Shown here piece after piece: positions 18,204-27,852 of a DNA stretch of 64,000 nt (within the stretch, counting starts at the first letter, position 1; every line of letters begins with the position of its first letter). Position numbers and translations under genes: made by a program. The notes under the pieces are model-generated. The model had not been told where the DNA came from. It was given only the letters and a program-made list of their open reading frames with translations, and did no database searches. The DNA comes from Flavimaribacter sp039888615. GTDB taxonomy: Bacteria; Pseudomonadota; Alphaproteobacteria; Rhizobiales; Rhizobiaceae. The stretch is taken from the NCBI GenBank assembly GCA_039888615.1, contig JBDQQS010000001.1; one strand, 5' to 3'.

Positions 18204-18394
18204 AGGCGCTCATTGAATAAATCGGAGGCTAGTCTGGAAATATTATAAATTTCGGCTTACAAGCTGCCCTCGTCATTGGAATTTGAGATTCAATGCACTA
18301 AATGCGGAGTTGCCGATCGCGGAATCGCGAACGGCTTTAAATATGACGTTGACAAACTGCCGGACCTTTAATCCGGCGAGATTGGAGAGCGCCA
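18204..18394 (+). promoter_or_regulatory. sufB leader with dyads
   Basis: Three symmetrical elements lie ahead of sufB: an AT-rich dyad GAAAT-N7-ATTTC at 18238-18254, TCGCG-GAAT-CGCGA at 18317-18330, and a hairpin GCCGGA/TCCGGC at 18359-18377 just before the GGAG ribosome site (18384-18387). SUF operons in this class are known to respond to iron and Fe-S status through Irr, RirA or IscR. I cannot match any of these dyads confidently to a named box. Confidence 0.35.
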
Positions 18395-19864
18395 ATGCCT
18401 GCTGTGCAGGAGACGATCGATCAGGTTCGCCAGATCGATGTGGACCAGTATAAGTACGGGTTCGAAACGCTTATCGAAATGGAAAAGGCCCCCAAGGGGC
18501 TGAACGAAGACATCATTCGCTTCATTTCGGCGAAAAAAGATGAGCCGGAATGGATGCTTGAGTGGCGTCTGAACGCCTATCGTCGCTGGTTGACGATGGA
18601 GTCGCCGTCGTGGGCGCGTGTCAAATATCCGGAAATCGACTTCAACGACATTTATTACTACGCAGCTCCTAAGAGCATGGCGGGTCCTAAAACGCTTGAC
18701 GAAGTCGATCCCGAACTACTCAAGACTTACGAGAAGCTCGGTATCCCGCTGCGTGAACAGGAAATCCTCGCCGGCGTGCAGGAATCGAGGATCGCCGTAG
18801 ACGCCGTTTTCGATTCCGTATCGGTCGTCACGACCTTCAAGGAAGAACTCGCCAAGGCGGGCGTGATCTTCATGTCAATTTCCGAAGCGATCAGGGAGCA
18901 TCCCGATCTTGTGCGGAAATATCTCGGCAGCGTCGTGCCGGTGACAGACAATTACTATGCGACGCTCAATTCGGCGGTTTTCACAGACGGCTCATTCGTT
19001 TTTGTGCCGAAGGGCGTGCGCTGCCCGATGGAACTGTCCACCTATTTCCGTATCAACGAAAAGAACACCGGTCAGTTCGAACGCACACTGATCATCTGCG
19101 AAGAGGCTGCATACGTCTCGTATCTCGAAGGGTGCACCGCCCCTCAGCGCGATGAGAACCAGCTTCACGCCGCCGTCGTCGAACTAGTCGCCCTCGAGGA
19201 TGCTGAAATAAAGTACTCGACTGTTCAGAACTGGTTTCCCGGAGACTCCGAAGGCAAGGGTGGTATCTATAACTTCGTGACCAAGCGCGGCGACTGTCGC
19301 GGGGCGAACTCGAAGATTTCCTGGACCCAGGTCGAAACCGGATCGGCGATAACCTGGAAATATCCGTCCTGCATCCTTCGCGGCGACAATTCACGCGGCG
19401 AGTTCTATTCGATTGCCGTATCGAATGGTCGACAGCAGATCGACAGCGGCACCAAGATGATTCATCTCGGCAAGAACACATCGAGCCGAATCATCTCCAA
19501 AGGCATCTCGGCCGGAAAATCGGATAATACCTATCGCGGTCAGGTTTCGGCGCACCGCAAGGCGACGAACGCCCGCAACTTTACGCAATGCGATTCACTG
19601 CTGATCGGCAACAATTGCGGTGCGCACACAGTTCCCTACATCGAAGCGAGAAATTCGACGGCGCAGTTCGAGCACGAAGCGACAACCTCCAAGATTTCAG
19701 AGGATCAACTCTTCTACTGTCTGCAACGCGGCATTCCCGAAGAAGAAGCCATCGCGCTGATCGTCAACGGCTTCGTCAAGGAAGTCATTCAGGAATTGCC
19801 GATGGAGTTCGCCGTCGAAGCGCAGAAACTGATCGGAATCAGTCTGGAAGGCAGTGTGGGCTGA
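18395..19864 (+). CDS. sufB: Fe-S cluster assembly scaffold SufB
   Basis: A 489-residue SufB, part of the SufBC2D scaffold that builds [4Fe-4S] clusters under iron limitation or oxidative stress. The conserved N-terminal segment (YKYGFETLIEMEKAPKGL) and the beta-helix core are intact, including VPKGVRCPMEL, YLEGCTAP and the C-terminal EDQLFYCLQRG. Length is normal for the family. ATG 18395 has GGAG 7 nt upstream. It leads a plus-strand operon sufB-sufC-sufD-sufS-DUF59-sufA. Confidence 0.97.
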   Translation: MPAVQETIDQVRQIDVDQYKYGFETLIEMEKAPKGLNEDIIRFISAKKDEPEWMLEWRLNAYRRWLTMESPSWARVKYPEIDFNDIYYYAAPKSMAGPKTLDEVDPELLKTYEKLGIPLREQEILAGVQESRIAVDAVFDSVSVVTTFKEELAKAGVIFMSISEAIREHPDLVRKYLGSVVPVTDNYYATLNSAVFTDGSFVFVPKGVRCPMELSTYFRINEKNTGQFERTLIICEEAAYVSYLEGCTAPQRDENQLHAAVVELVALEDAEIKYSTVQNWFPGDSEGKGGIYNFVTKRGDCRGANSKISWTQVETGSAITWKYPSCILRGDNSRGEFYSIAVSNGRQQIDSGTKMIHLGKNTSSRIISKGISAGKSDNTYRGQVSAHRKATNARNFTQCDSLLIGNNCGAHTVPYIEARNSTAQFEHEATTSKISEDQLFYCLQRGIPEEEAIALIVNGFVKEVIQELPMEFAVEAQKLIGISLEGSVG

Positions 19865-19887
19865 TCAGCCGCCTGTAAAAATCAAGC

Positions 19888-19904
19888 GCCGGCGCTACGC
19901 CGGC
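19888..19904 (+). other. GC-rich hairpin between sufB and sufC
   Basis: GCCGGCG (19888-19894), loop CTA, CGCCGGC (19898-19904) forms a perfect 7-bp stem in the 114-bp gap between sufB and sufC. There is no T-run, so it is more likely an mRNA-processing or stabilising element, or a small palindromic repeat, than a full terminator. Confidence 0.5.
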
Positions 19905-19978
19905 CAGACAATTCGGAGATCACTGGAACCGGGAACGCTGGTGCACCATGGCTCCGCAGAAAGTTGGGATGTAACGGA

Positions 19979-20734
19979 ATGCTGGAAATCAAAAACCTTC
20001 ACGCGCGGATTGCCGAAGATGGAACGGAAATCATCCGCGGCCTGAATCTCACGGTCAAGGCCGGCGAGGTCGCTGCTATCATGGGACCGAACGGGTCAGG
20101 CAAGTCTACGCTGTCCTATGTTTTGACGGGTCGCGAAGACTACGAAGTGACCGAGGGCGATATCCTCTACAATGGCGAAAGCATCCTGGAAATGGATGTC
20201 AGCGAACGCGCTGCATCCGGTATCTTTCTGGCCTTTCAGTATCCGGTCGAGATCCCCGGCGTCGCCACCATGCAGTTCCTCAAGGTTGCGATGAACGAGC
20301 AGCGCAAGGCGAGGGGCGAAGACGAGTTGTCCACGCCGGACTTCATCCGAAAGGTCAAGGAAGCCGCGGGTGAACTTAAAATCGACATGGATATGCTCAA
20401 ACGCCCGTTGAACGTCGGCTTTTCCGGCGGTGAGAAGAAACGCGCGGAAATTCTGCAGATGGCTTTGCTAGAACCCAATCTGTGCGTCCTCGACGAAACC
20501 GATTCCGGGCTCGATATCGATGCCCTCAAGATTGTCGCCGACGGCGTGAACGCCTTGCGTTCTCCGGAACGCGCCATCGTCGTTATCACGCACTATCAGC
20601 GTCTTCTCGATTACATCGTTCCGGACAGCGTGCACGTTCTCTACAAGGGGCGCGTTATCGAGTCCGGTCAAAAGGAACTCGCGCTGGAACTCGAGAAGAA
20701 CGGGTATGCGAACATCATCGAGAAAGCAGCTTGA
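19979..20734 (+). CDS. sufC: SUF ATPase SufC
   Basis: A 251-residue ABC-type ATPase that drives conformational change in the SufBCD scaffold. Walker A GPNGSGKS at 36-43, Q-loop in AFQYPVEIPG, signature FSGGE at 148-152, Walker B ending in Asp172-Glu173 and an H-loop in VITHYQ are all present. The SufC-specific ETDSGLDID follows Walker B. ATG 19979 gives the standard N-terminus MLEIKNLHA; an upstream in-frame ATG at 19964 adds only five residues. The gap to sufD is 27 bp. Confidence 0.97.
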   Translation: MLEIKNLHARIAEDGTEIIRGLNLTVKAGEVAAIMGPNGSGKSTLSYVLTGREDYEVTEGDILYNGESILEMDVSERAASGIFLAFQYPVEIPGVATMQFLKVAMNEQRKARGEDELSTPDFIRKVKEAAGELKIDMDMLKRPLNVGFSGGEKKRAEILQMALLEPNLCVLDETDSGLDIDALKIVADGVNALRSPERAIVVITHYQRLLDYIVPDSVHVLYKGRVIESGQKELALELEKNGYANIIEKAA

Positions 20735-20761
20735 TCCGCGGTCCGCAAGGCAAGGTTTGAT

Positions 20762-22033
20762 ATGAACGTGCAAAGCAAGAAACCTATTACGGCCGCCGAA
20801 CAGTCGCTCCTCGATCGATATGCGGAACGGCGCGAGGCGCTTCAGGGCGACGCATCCCTGACTGAACTTCGCGACGGGCTTGTCCACGACTTCGCTCAGA
20901 CTGGTCTACCGGGGCGGCGTATTGAGACATGGCACTACACCGATCTTCGGACGTTGCTGAAAACGGTGCCAGAAGAATTTTCGACTGAATTGGGCGCATT
21001 GGCGAAGCCAATTCTCCCGGACGCAATCGTTCTGTCCGCACGCGGCGGCGGCCAGGACGCCGCAGTTCCGGATGGTGTGGCGGTTTCTTCATTCAAGGAA
21101 TTGCTGGCTTCAGAGCGCGCTACCGATCTGTTGGCGTCCAACCGATCCGATGACTTCATCGGGCGCGTAAACAGCATGTTCGTGGACGGCGGTTCGGTCA
21201 TTGAGGTTTCGAAAGGCGCGAAGCTTGAAAAAGCCGTCGAGTTGCAGAACGCATCGCTGGGTGGTCACTTGCACACGCGCATGTCCGTCAATATCGGAGA
21301 AGGCGCGGAAGGCACGTTCATCGAACGGCAGACTGCAGCCGGCAAGACCGATTCCTTCGTTTCTTCCATCACCGACCTTACAGTTGGCAAGGGCGCCGCA
21401 GTCACTTGGATCATAAGCCAGGAGCGAGGAAAGTCCGACACGCATCTCGGCCAGATCAACATCCGTCTGGGCGAAGACGCCCGGCTCATGCTTTTCATTG
21501 CCAACGCCGGAGGCCATCTGGTGCGTCAGGAAGTGCATGTGACGGCAGACGGCGAGAATTCCGACTTTGTACTTCGCGGAGTCAATCTGCTGGGTGGCGA
21601 CAGTCACACTGACATCACGATGGAGTTTGATCATCTGGTGGCGAATTGCGTGTCCACCGAGACCATACGCAACGTCGTCTTCGACCGCGCGCGCGGCGTG
21701 TTCCAGGGACAGATCCGCGTCGCACAGATCGCCCAGAAGACAGACGCCAAAATGGCGTGCAACACGTTGCTGCTGTCCGATGAGGGCGAGTTCTTCTCAA
21801 AACCGGAACTCGAGATATTCGCCGATGACGTTCAGTGCGGACACGGCGCAACGGTCGCCGATATCGACGAGAACCATCTTTTCTATCTCAAGTCGCGTGG
21901 TATTTCTGATTCCAAGGCGCGAGCAATGCTTGTAAACGCCTTCATATCCGAAATCGTCGAAGATCTGGAGCAGGAGGATCTGGTTGAGGCCTTCGAGAAC
22001 AGATTCTCGGAATGGCTGGCGCAACATGCCTGA
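20762..22033 (+). CDS. sufD: Fe-S cluster assembly protein SufD
   Basis: A 423-residue SufB paralogue that pairs with SufB and SufC in the scaffold and is needed for iron entry. The right-handed beta-helix core is seen in EVSKGAKLEKAVELQN and the conserved C-terminal block with FSKPELEIFADDVQCGHGATV. The N-terminal part is divergent, as usual for SufD. Its last codons overlap the start of sufS by 8 bp, so translation is coupled. Confidence 0.95.
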   Translation: MNVQSKKPITAAEQSLLDRYAERREALQGDASLTELRDGLVHDFAQTGLPGRRIETWHYTDLRTLLKTVPEEFSTELGALAKPILPDAIVLSARGGGQDAAVPDGVAVSSFKELLASERATDLLASNRSDDFIGRVNSMFVDGGSVIEVSKGAKLEKAVELQNASLGGHLHTRMSVNIGEGAEGTFIERQTAAGKTDSFVSSITDLTVGKGAAVTWIISQERGKSDTHLGQINIRLGEDARLMLFIANAGGHLVRQEVHVTADGENSDFVLRGVNLLGGDSHTDITMEFDHLVANCVSTETIRNVVFDRARGVFQGQIRVAQIAQKTDAKMACNTLLLSDEGEFFSKPELEIFADDVQCGHGATVADIDENHLFYLKSRGISDSKARAMLVNAFISEIVEDLEQEDLVEAFENRFSEWLAQHA

Positions 22034-23285
22034 CGCGACTGCGGAAACAAGGTTGTCCGGCGCAACCGGCTATGATGTCGAGGCCATTCGGCGGGATTTT
22101 CCGATATTGTCGCGCGAGGTCTATGGCAAGCCGCTGGTTTATCTCGACAATGGCGCTTCAGCCCAGAAGCCGCAATCTGTGATCAACGCGATAACAAACG
22201 CCTATTCGAACGAATACGCGAATGTTCATCGTGGCTTGCACTATCTTTCTAATGCGGCGACCGACGCTTATGAGCAGGCGCGTGAGAAGGTCAGATCGTT
22301 TTTGAACGCGGAAAGCGTCGACAACATCGTTTTCACGAAATCAACGACGGAAGCAATCAACACCGTCGCTTACAGCTACGGTATGCCATTCATTGGAGCC
22401 GACGATGAGATCGTGCTCACAATCATGGAGCATCATTCCAACATTGTGCCCTGGCATTTCATCCGCGAGCGCCAGGGAGCAAAGTTGAAATGGGTTTCGG
22501 TCGATGACAATGGCGCATTCAACATTGAAGACTTCGAGGCGCAACTCACGGATCGCACGAAACTTGTGGCGATCACACACATGTCGAATGTTCTCGGCAC
22601 GGTGGTTCCGGTCAAGGAAGTGTGCCGGATCGCCCATGAGCGCGGCATTCCGGTTCTCATCGACGGCAGCCAGGCCGCCGTCCACATGAGCGTCGACGTT
22701 CAGAATATCGATTGCGACTGGTATGTCTTCACCGGTCACAAGGTGTACGGCCCGTCGGGTATTGGCGTGCTCTACGGCAAGCAGGCGATGCTGGAAAAAA
22801 TGCGGCCGTTCCAGGGTGGCGGAGAAATGATTCTCGACGTCAGTCAGGACGAAGTCAGTTACAACGCGCCGCCGCACCGTTTCGAGGCTGGCACGCCGCC
22901 GATCGTGCAGGCTATTGGTCTTGGCGCTGCGCTTGATTATATGGAAAGCATCGGACGCGATGCGATCGCCGCTCATGAAGCGGATCTTTGCAAATACGCC
23001 CATGACAGGTTGCGCGCCATCAATTCGCTGAAGATATTTGGCGATGCGCCGGGCAAGGGCGCTATAGTGTCCTTCGAGATCGAAGGTATCCATGCGCATG
23101 ATGTTTCGATGGTTATTGATCGTTCCGGGGTGGCGGTGAGAGCCGGGACCCATTGCGCGCAACCGCTGCTGAAGCAATTCGGCGTGACGTCAACCTGCAG
23201 GGCTTCGTTCGGGCTCTACAATACGCGCTCTGAAGTCGATGCGTTGGTTGAGGCGCTGAAAAAAGCCAAGGAGTTTTTCGCCTGA
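22026..23285 (+). CDS. sufS: Cysteine desulfurase SufS
   Basis: A 419-residue group II cysteine desulfurase. The PLP lysine is Lys239 in FTGHKVYGPSG and the catalytic cysteine is Cys377 in RAGTHCAQP. In known systems a SufE or SufU partner relays the sulfur; no sufE-like gene lies in the window. ATG 22026 overlaps the sufD stop and is preferred over the start at 21984, which lies within sufD. This is the second desulfurase of the cluster. Confidence 0.96.
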   Translation: MPDATAETRLSGATGYDVEAIRRDFPILSREVYGKPLVYLDNGASAQKPQSVINAITNAYSNEYANVHRGLHYLSNAATDAYEQAREKVRSFLNAESVDNIVFTKSTTEAINTVAYSYGMPFIGADDEIVLTIMEHHSNIVPWHFIRERQGAKLKWVSVDDNGAFNIEDFEAQLTDRTKLVAITHMSNVLGTVVPVKEVCRIAHERGIPVLIDGSQAAVHMSVDVQNIDCDWYVFTGHKVYGPSGIGVLYGKQAMLEKMRPFQGGGEMILDVSQDEVSYNAPPHRFEAGTPPIVQAIGLGAALDYMESIGRDAIAAHEADLCKYAHDRLRAINSLKIFGDAPGKGAIVSFEIEGIHAHDVSMVIDRSGVAVRAGTHCAQPLLKQFGVTSTCRASFGLYNTRSEVDALVEALKKAKEFFA

Positions 23286-23309
23286 GCTGCGGAAACAGGG
23301 ATGTTGAGC

Positions 23310-23705
23310 ATGACGGAAGAGACAACGACTGATATCGCACCTGAAGAAAACAACGCCGGCAAAGGGACTTTTTCCGCGTCCGCCCTTCCGCGCGAAGAAC
23401 TCGCCAGGCTGACCGACGACATCATAGCCGCGCTGAAGACTGTCTACGACCCCGAGATCCCCGCGGATATCTACGAACTCGGCCTGATCTATCGCATCGA
23501 CATCGAGGATGACCGGACAGTCAAGGTCGACATGACGCTGACGGCACCGGGTTGTCCCGTTGCCGGAGAAATGCCGGGATGGGTGGAAAACGCCGTCCGT
23601 TCCGTCGAAGGCGTGATGGATGTCGACGTCAACATGACGTTCGATCCACCATGGACTCCCGATCGCATGTCGGAAGAAGCGCAGATAGCGGTCGGCTGGT
23701 ACTGA
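23310..23705 (+). CDS. SUF-associated DUF59/MIP18 protein (SufT-like)
   Basis: A 131-residue protein with a 30-residue variable N-terminus and a DUF59 domain: VYDPEIPADIYELGLIY, then MTLTAPGCPVAGEMPGWVENAV with its conserved cysteine. Such proteins help mature or transfer Fe-S clusters to targets, especially when demand is high. I chose the ATG at 23310 because AGGG lies about 8 nt upstream; the ATG at 23301 is too close to it. Placed between sufS and the A-type carrier, as in many SUF operons. Confidence 0.88.
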   Translation: MTEETTTDIAPEENNAGKGTFSASALPREELARLTDDIIAALKTVYDPEIPADIYELGLIYRIDIEDDRTVKVDMTLTAPGCPVAGEMPGWVENAVRSVEGVMDVDVNMTFDPPWTPDRMSEEAQIAVGWY

Positions 23706-23769
23706 TTGAAATATGAGCCGATGAGTCTATATTTCCGGTGAGTGCTTCCTGTTTTGTACGGAGACTGTC

Positions 23770-24168
23770 GTGAGCCAATTTGCAATAATGTCCCTGACTG
23801 ACAAAGCCGCAGAGCGCGTAAAGGCCCTAGTCGCCAACGCCGCCGAACCGGCCATTGGGCTGCGTGTCGGCATCAAGAAAGGCGGCTGCGCAGGAATGGA
23901 ATACACGGTCGATCTCGCGAGTGAAACGAACGACAAGGATGACGAAGTCAATCATGATGGCGCGCGCGTTTTCGTTGCGCCCGAGGCCGTGCTTTTTCTT
24001 CTCGGCACGCAAATGGATTTCGAAACCACGAAACTTCGCTCCGGTTTTGTCTTCAACAACCCCAATCAGACATCGGCCTGCGGCTGCGGTGAATCCGTCG
24101 AGTTGAAGCCGGCGGATCTCAAGGCGCTTGCCGACAAGGGAAGCCCGGTCGTTCAGACGGGCAACTGA
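23770..24168 (+). CDS. sufA: A-type Fe-S carrier protein (SufA/ErpA-like)
   Basis: A 132-residue A-type carrier that receives a cluster from the SufBCD scaffold and hands it to apoproteins. The three ligand cysteines are Cys40 (KKGGCAGMEY), Cys104 and Cys106 (SACGCGES). It starts at GTG with GGAG about 7 nt upstream. Last gene of the SUF operon; its stop codon directly abuts the stop of the convergent SRPBCC gene with no spacer. Symbol by position; sequence alone does not separate SufA from IscA or ErpA. Confidence 0.9.
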   Translation: MSQFAIMSLTDKAAERVKALVANAAEPAIGLRVGIKKGGCAGMEYTVDLASETNDKDDEVNHDGARVFVAPEAVLFLLGTQMDFETTKLRSGFVFNNPNQTSACGCGESVELKPADLKALADKGSPVVQTGN

Positions 24169-24663
24169 TCAGGCATCATGTTTCGAGCGCAGACCGGCGC
24201 GCCACACTGGATTGGCGCGCTGCTCGACATATTTCTTGATCGCCATCAGGTCTGCTTCGAATAGCCGGGACCAATACCGCGACACCGGTCTTTCGATCAG
24301 CTGGAGGAGGGGCGCCGGGATGAGACGGCTTGACACCGCGACCTGACCAGTCAGATGCGTTCCGTCATGATCTGACTCCAGTCGCAGCGGCACGTTCACC
24401 TGGATGACCAGACCGCGCTTATTGAAGGTGATTTCCCGAGGCGGATTGAATGTCGCTAAACGGAAGACAATTCCTGACAGCCTGACGGAATCCCTTCGCC
24501 ATTCCCGAAAGCTGCTACCAGCGTCTATGGGTAGCGGGCCAGACAGCCGTACTTTCCGGACTCCGGACAGAATGACGGTTCTATTCTTGACGTCGGCAAG
24601 CACCGAAAACACGGCGACAGGTGGTGCATTGACGAAGAGCGACAGCTTATCGTGTTCCGACAT
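24169..24663 (-). CDS. SRPBCC-family protein (CoxG-like)
   Basis: A 164-residue START-like protein. The fold pattern is seen in LFVNAPPVAVFSVLADVKN at the N-terminus, followed by alternating strands and a long C-terminal helix ending KKYVEQRANPVW. SRPBCC proteins bind hydrophobic ligands; CoxG relatives anchor or assist membrane oxidoreductases. No ligand can be assigned here. It is convergent with sufA and follows no obvious partner on its own strand. Confidence 0.72.
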   Translation of the reverse strand: MSEHDKLSLFVNAPPVAVFSVLADVKNRTVILSGVRKVRLSGPLPIDAGSSFREWRRDSVRLSGIVFRLATFNPPREITFNKRGLVIQVNVPLRLESDHDGTHLTGQVAVSSRLIPAPLLQLIERPVSRYWSRLFEADLMAIKKYVEQRANPVWRAGLRSKHDA

Positions 24664-24739
24664 AGGACAGAGCTTCCATCGGGAGTTGCTCTGTTATAGC
24701 AGGACTGTGCGCACAGGATAGGGTAGAAATCCCTGCGCG

Positions 24740-26050
24740 CTAATTCATGAACCTCGGCAGCATGAGCGATATCGCCGGTATCAGGACCAGGAGGGACAAC
24801 CGAACGACGTCGGCGACCCAGAATGGCGTTACGCCTGAAAATATCTTGCCGGTGGATACGTCCGGGAGCATTGCTTTCAACACGAATACATTCATGCCTA
24901 TTGGAGGCGTTATCAGGCTGATCTCGGTTACGACGACGACAATGATGCCGAACCAGATAAGCGTCATTTCTTCGCTCATTCCGAAATCGAGCCCCAGTAT
25001 GACCGGATAGAAAACCGGCACAGTCAGGAGGATCATAGAAAGGCTTTCGAGGACGCAGCCGAGCAGCAGATAAATCAGGAGAATCAGCGCCATGACCAGA
25101 TAGGGCGACACTGTCATTCCGAGGATCCAGTCAGTCAGGATATTCGGCAGATCAGCGTAGTTGATGAAATTTGAGAATATCTGCGCCCCGATCAGCACGA
25201 AGAACAGCATGGCCGTTGTCTCGATCGTTTCCACGAGCACTGAGAATAGGTCTTTCCATCCGAGCTTGCGGCGCAGGAATGAAATAAGGAATGCGCCGGT
25301 AGCGCCTACGCCGGCTGCTTCCGTCGGCGTGAAGATGCCGCCATAGATGCCGCCGATTATCAGGATGAACAGGAAGATCACCGCCCAGGTCGAGCGAAGC
25401 GCCCTGAAACGTTGCGACCAGTCAGCGCGATCGCCGGGCGGGCCGGATTCCGGCTTGCGCCAGACGGTAAAGCGCACGGCGGCCATGTACAGCAACACAC
25501 CGAGAATTCCGGGAAGAATTCCTGCGATAAAGAGCTTTCCGATATTGCTTTCCGTCATCACGCCGTAAATGACCAGAATGACCGAAGGCGGGATGAGGAT
25601 GCCAAGCGTCCCGCCGGAAGCGATGGCGCCGGCAGCCAGCGAATCGGAGTATCCGAATTTCCGCATGGAAGGCATCGTCACCTTCGACATCGTCGCGGCC
25701 GTGGCGATTGAGGAACCGCACACTGCAGAGAAGCCGCCGCAGGCCACAATCGTGGCCATCGCAAGACCGCCTCGTCTATGTCCGAGAAACGCATTTGACG
25801 CGTTATAGAGTTCTTCCGACAGGCCGGCGCGCGACACCAGATTGCCCATCAATACGAACAGTGGAACGACCGACAGTTCGTAATTGACGCCGGTCTCGTA
25901 GGCCATGTTTGCAATGAGGCTGCCTGCCGCGCTGAAGGAAACGAACATGCCGAAACCCACATAACCAACGATGCCCATGGCGAGCGCAATGGGGATTCGC
26001 ATGAACACCAGCGCCAGAAGCACTACAAAACCAATAAGGGATTCAATCAT
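24740..26050 (-). CDS. dctM: TRAP transporter large permease subunit DctM
   Basis: A 436-residue membrane protein with about a dozen hydrophobic segments, the DctM-type large subunit that forms the Na+-coupled channel of a tripartite carboxylate transporter. Motifs include SAVCGSSIATAATMSKV, GGTLGILIPPSVILVIYGV and FTPTEAAGVGA. ATG 26050 overlaps the dctQ stop by four bases (ATGA), showing coupling. Third gene of a dctP-dctQ-dctM operon read on the minus strand. Confidence 0.93.
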   Translation of the reverse strand: MIESLIGFVVLLALVFMRIPIALAMGIVGYVGFGMFVSFSAAGSLIANMAYETGVNYELSVVPLFVLMGNLVSRAGLSEELYNASNAFLGHRRGGLAMATIVACGGFSAVCGSSIATAATMSKVTMPSMRKFGYSDSLAAGAIASGGTLGILIPPSVILVIYGVMTESNIGKLFIAGILPGILGVLLYMAAVRFTVWRKPESGPPGDRADWSQRFRALRSTWAVIFLFILIIGGIYGGIFTPTEAAGVGATGAFLISFLRRKLGWKDLFSVLVETIETTAMLFFVLIGAQIFSNFINYADLPNILTDWILGMTVSPYLVMALILLIYLLLGCVLESLSMILLTVPVFYPVILGLDFGMSEEMTLIWFGIIVVVVTEISLITPPIGMNVFVLKAMLPDVSTGKIFSGVTPFWVADVVRLSLLVLIPAISLMLPRFMN

Positions 26051-26547
26051 TGCCCAGCCACCACTTCCCGATTGACGGGTTTGTGCGGAAAATGCAGCAG
26101 CATAAGCGTCAGGATTGCGCTGACGCCGCATGAAATGGCCATGAAACGCATCAGCGGCGCGAGCGGAATTTCGAGAATAGCCGTCGTGTCATAGCTCGAA
26201 AGGTCCGCCTTGCCCCAAAGCTTCACCGTGAGAAACGCCAATGCGCCAGCCATCAACAGGTTGACGATAGCATCTCTCACACGCTTCGTTCTCGATGAAA
26301 GTCCACCCTCCAGGAGGTCGACTGTCACATGGCCGTCACGCATTGATATGAGCGGCAGTCCGCAATAAAGCAGTGTCGCCAGCATCAATTCGGTGAGTTC
26401 GAATGCGCCATCGATCGGGCTGTTGAAAAAATAGCGCCCGATAACATCTGCGAATGTCATCAGCATCATCGCCACGAGAAGCGCGGCGCCGCTGATCTCA
26501 AGAATAAGGGTCGCGACGCGCGCGACCCTGGATATTGTTTCTGACAT
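26047..26547 (-). CDS. dctQ: TRAP transporter small permease subunit DctQ
   Basis: A 166-residue protein with four predicted membrane helices. The DctQ hallmark DVIGRYFFNSPIDGAFELTELMLA lies near residues 30-53. It bridges DctM and the substrate-binding protein. Located between dctP (11 bp away) and dctM (4-bp overlap). Confidence 0.9.
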   Translation of the reverse strand: MSETISRVARVATLILEISGAALLVAMMLMTFADVIGRYFFNSPIDGAFELTELMLATLLYCGLPLISMRDGHVTVDLLEGGLSSRTKRVRDAIVNLLMAGALAFLTVKLWGKADLSSYDTTAILEIPLAPLMRFMAISCGVSAILTLMLLHFPHKPVNREVVAGQ

Positions 26548-26558
26548 CAGTCAGCGGC

Positions 26559-27596
26559 TCAGTTGGAGGCTTCGAGTTCTTTCGCGAGCTGCTTGAACTC
26601 ATCAAGCATCGCTTTGCCGTCAACGCCCTTCTTGCCGGCTTCAACGTACCAGGCGTCGATGATAGGGCCAGCGGCCGTCGCAATTTCTCCGACAAACGAT
26701 TCCGACGCCGTCATGATCTGAATGTCGTTGTCGAGTGCGACCTCACGGCCTTCCTCATCCGCCACGTCCCATGCGGAGCCGGCAAGTTTCGCAAACGCCT
26801 CGCCGGAAGCAGTATCGACCGCCGCTTTCTGTTCATCCGTCAGCTTGTCATATGTGGCCGGGTTCATGGCCAGGAAGAAGGAGGTGTTGTAGAGGCCGCC
26901 CGGGACTTCCGTCAGGTTTTTGAGCAGCCCCTCAAGCTTGAAAGCCGCCAGAGATTCCATCGGGAAGAACACGCCGTCAGCGATGCCGCGCGACAGGATT
27001 TCATAAACCTGGGTTGCTGGTTTCAGGATGGCCACCACGTTCATGGCGCCGGCAAGGTCCTTGATGATGCCGCCGCCGACGCGGATCTTCATGCCGTCGA
27101 GGTCGGATATCTGTTCGATCGGATCGCCGGTTGTCATGATGACGCCGGGACCATGGGTGAAAACGCTCAGGACTTTCACGCCGTCATGTTCGCCCTTGTC
27201 GGCCATGTATTTTTCATAAATGCGCCAATAGGCGACTGACGTCGCTTCTGCGCTGTCGCCAAGAAACGGCATTTCGGCGACGGATGTGAGCACAAAACGG
27301 CCAGGTTGATAGCCATGGACGCCGTAGGTTATGTCGGCCAGGCCATCGCGTGCGATATCGAAATGCGCCGGCGGGGACCCAACCGGTTTAGGAAGTATCT
27401 TGATGGAGACTGAACCATTCGTTGCTTCCTCGACCTGTTTGATCCAAGGTACAACCATATCTTCAACGATCGGATGTGACGGCGGCAGCCAGGATGAGAC
27501 CGTCAACTCCGTTGTTTGAGCCTGCGCGGATATCGAAACGCCGGCAATTGAAAGGCAGAGAGCGCTGACAGCGCCAACTTTTGAAATAGTACCCAT
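26559..27596 (-). CDS. dctP: TRAP transporter substrate-binding protein DctP
   Basis: A 345-residue periplasmic binding protein. Residues 1-26 are a signal peptide ending SAQA. The mature protein has the DctP fold with the LDGMKIRVGGGIIKDLAGAMN segment, where a conserved Arg usually clamps the ligand carboxylate. Ligand class is therefore a carboxylate, identity unknown. First gene of the transporter operon; divergent from mgsA over about 256 bp. Confidence 0.92.
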   Translation of the reverse strand: MGTISKVGAVSALCLSIAGVSISAQAQTTELTVSSWLPPSHPIVEDMVVPWIKQVEEATNGSVSIKILPKPVGSPPAHFDIARDGLADITYGVHGYQPGRFVLTSVAEMPFLGDSAEATSVAYWRIYEKYMADKGEHDGVKVLSVFTHGPGVIMTTGDPIEQISDLDGMKIRVGGGIIKDLAGAMNVVAILKPATQVYEILSRGIADGVFFPMESLAAFKLEGLLKNLTEVPGGLYNTSFFLAMNPATYDKLTDEQKAAVDTASGEAFAKLAGSAWDVADEEGREVALDNDIQIMTASESFVGEIATAAGPIIDAWYVEAGKKGVDGKAMLDEFKQLAKELEASN

Positions 27597-27852
27597 ATGT
27601 TCCTCCTCCGGTTGTCCCGGGCTGATTGCGCAGTCATTAGGCCATAAGCCGACCGACTGGTCAATTAATTATTCGCGTCCTTTCCACCATGCAAACGGTT
27701 GTAATCGGGTGACGCGAACCGAAAACGAAAATTATATTTTAGATTTAAACCAATCAAGACCGTCGATGCCTGCTATTTACAGACGACGGCTTTTCTTCAC
27801 CGATGTCCTGTTATAACCAAGCGCATTGCCGTAAATCGGAAAACTTCTGACC

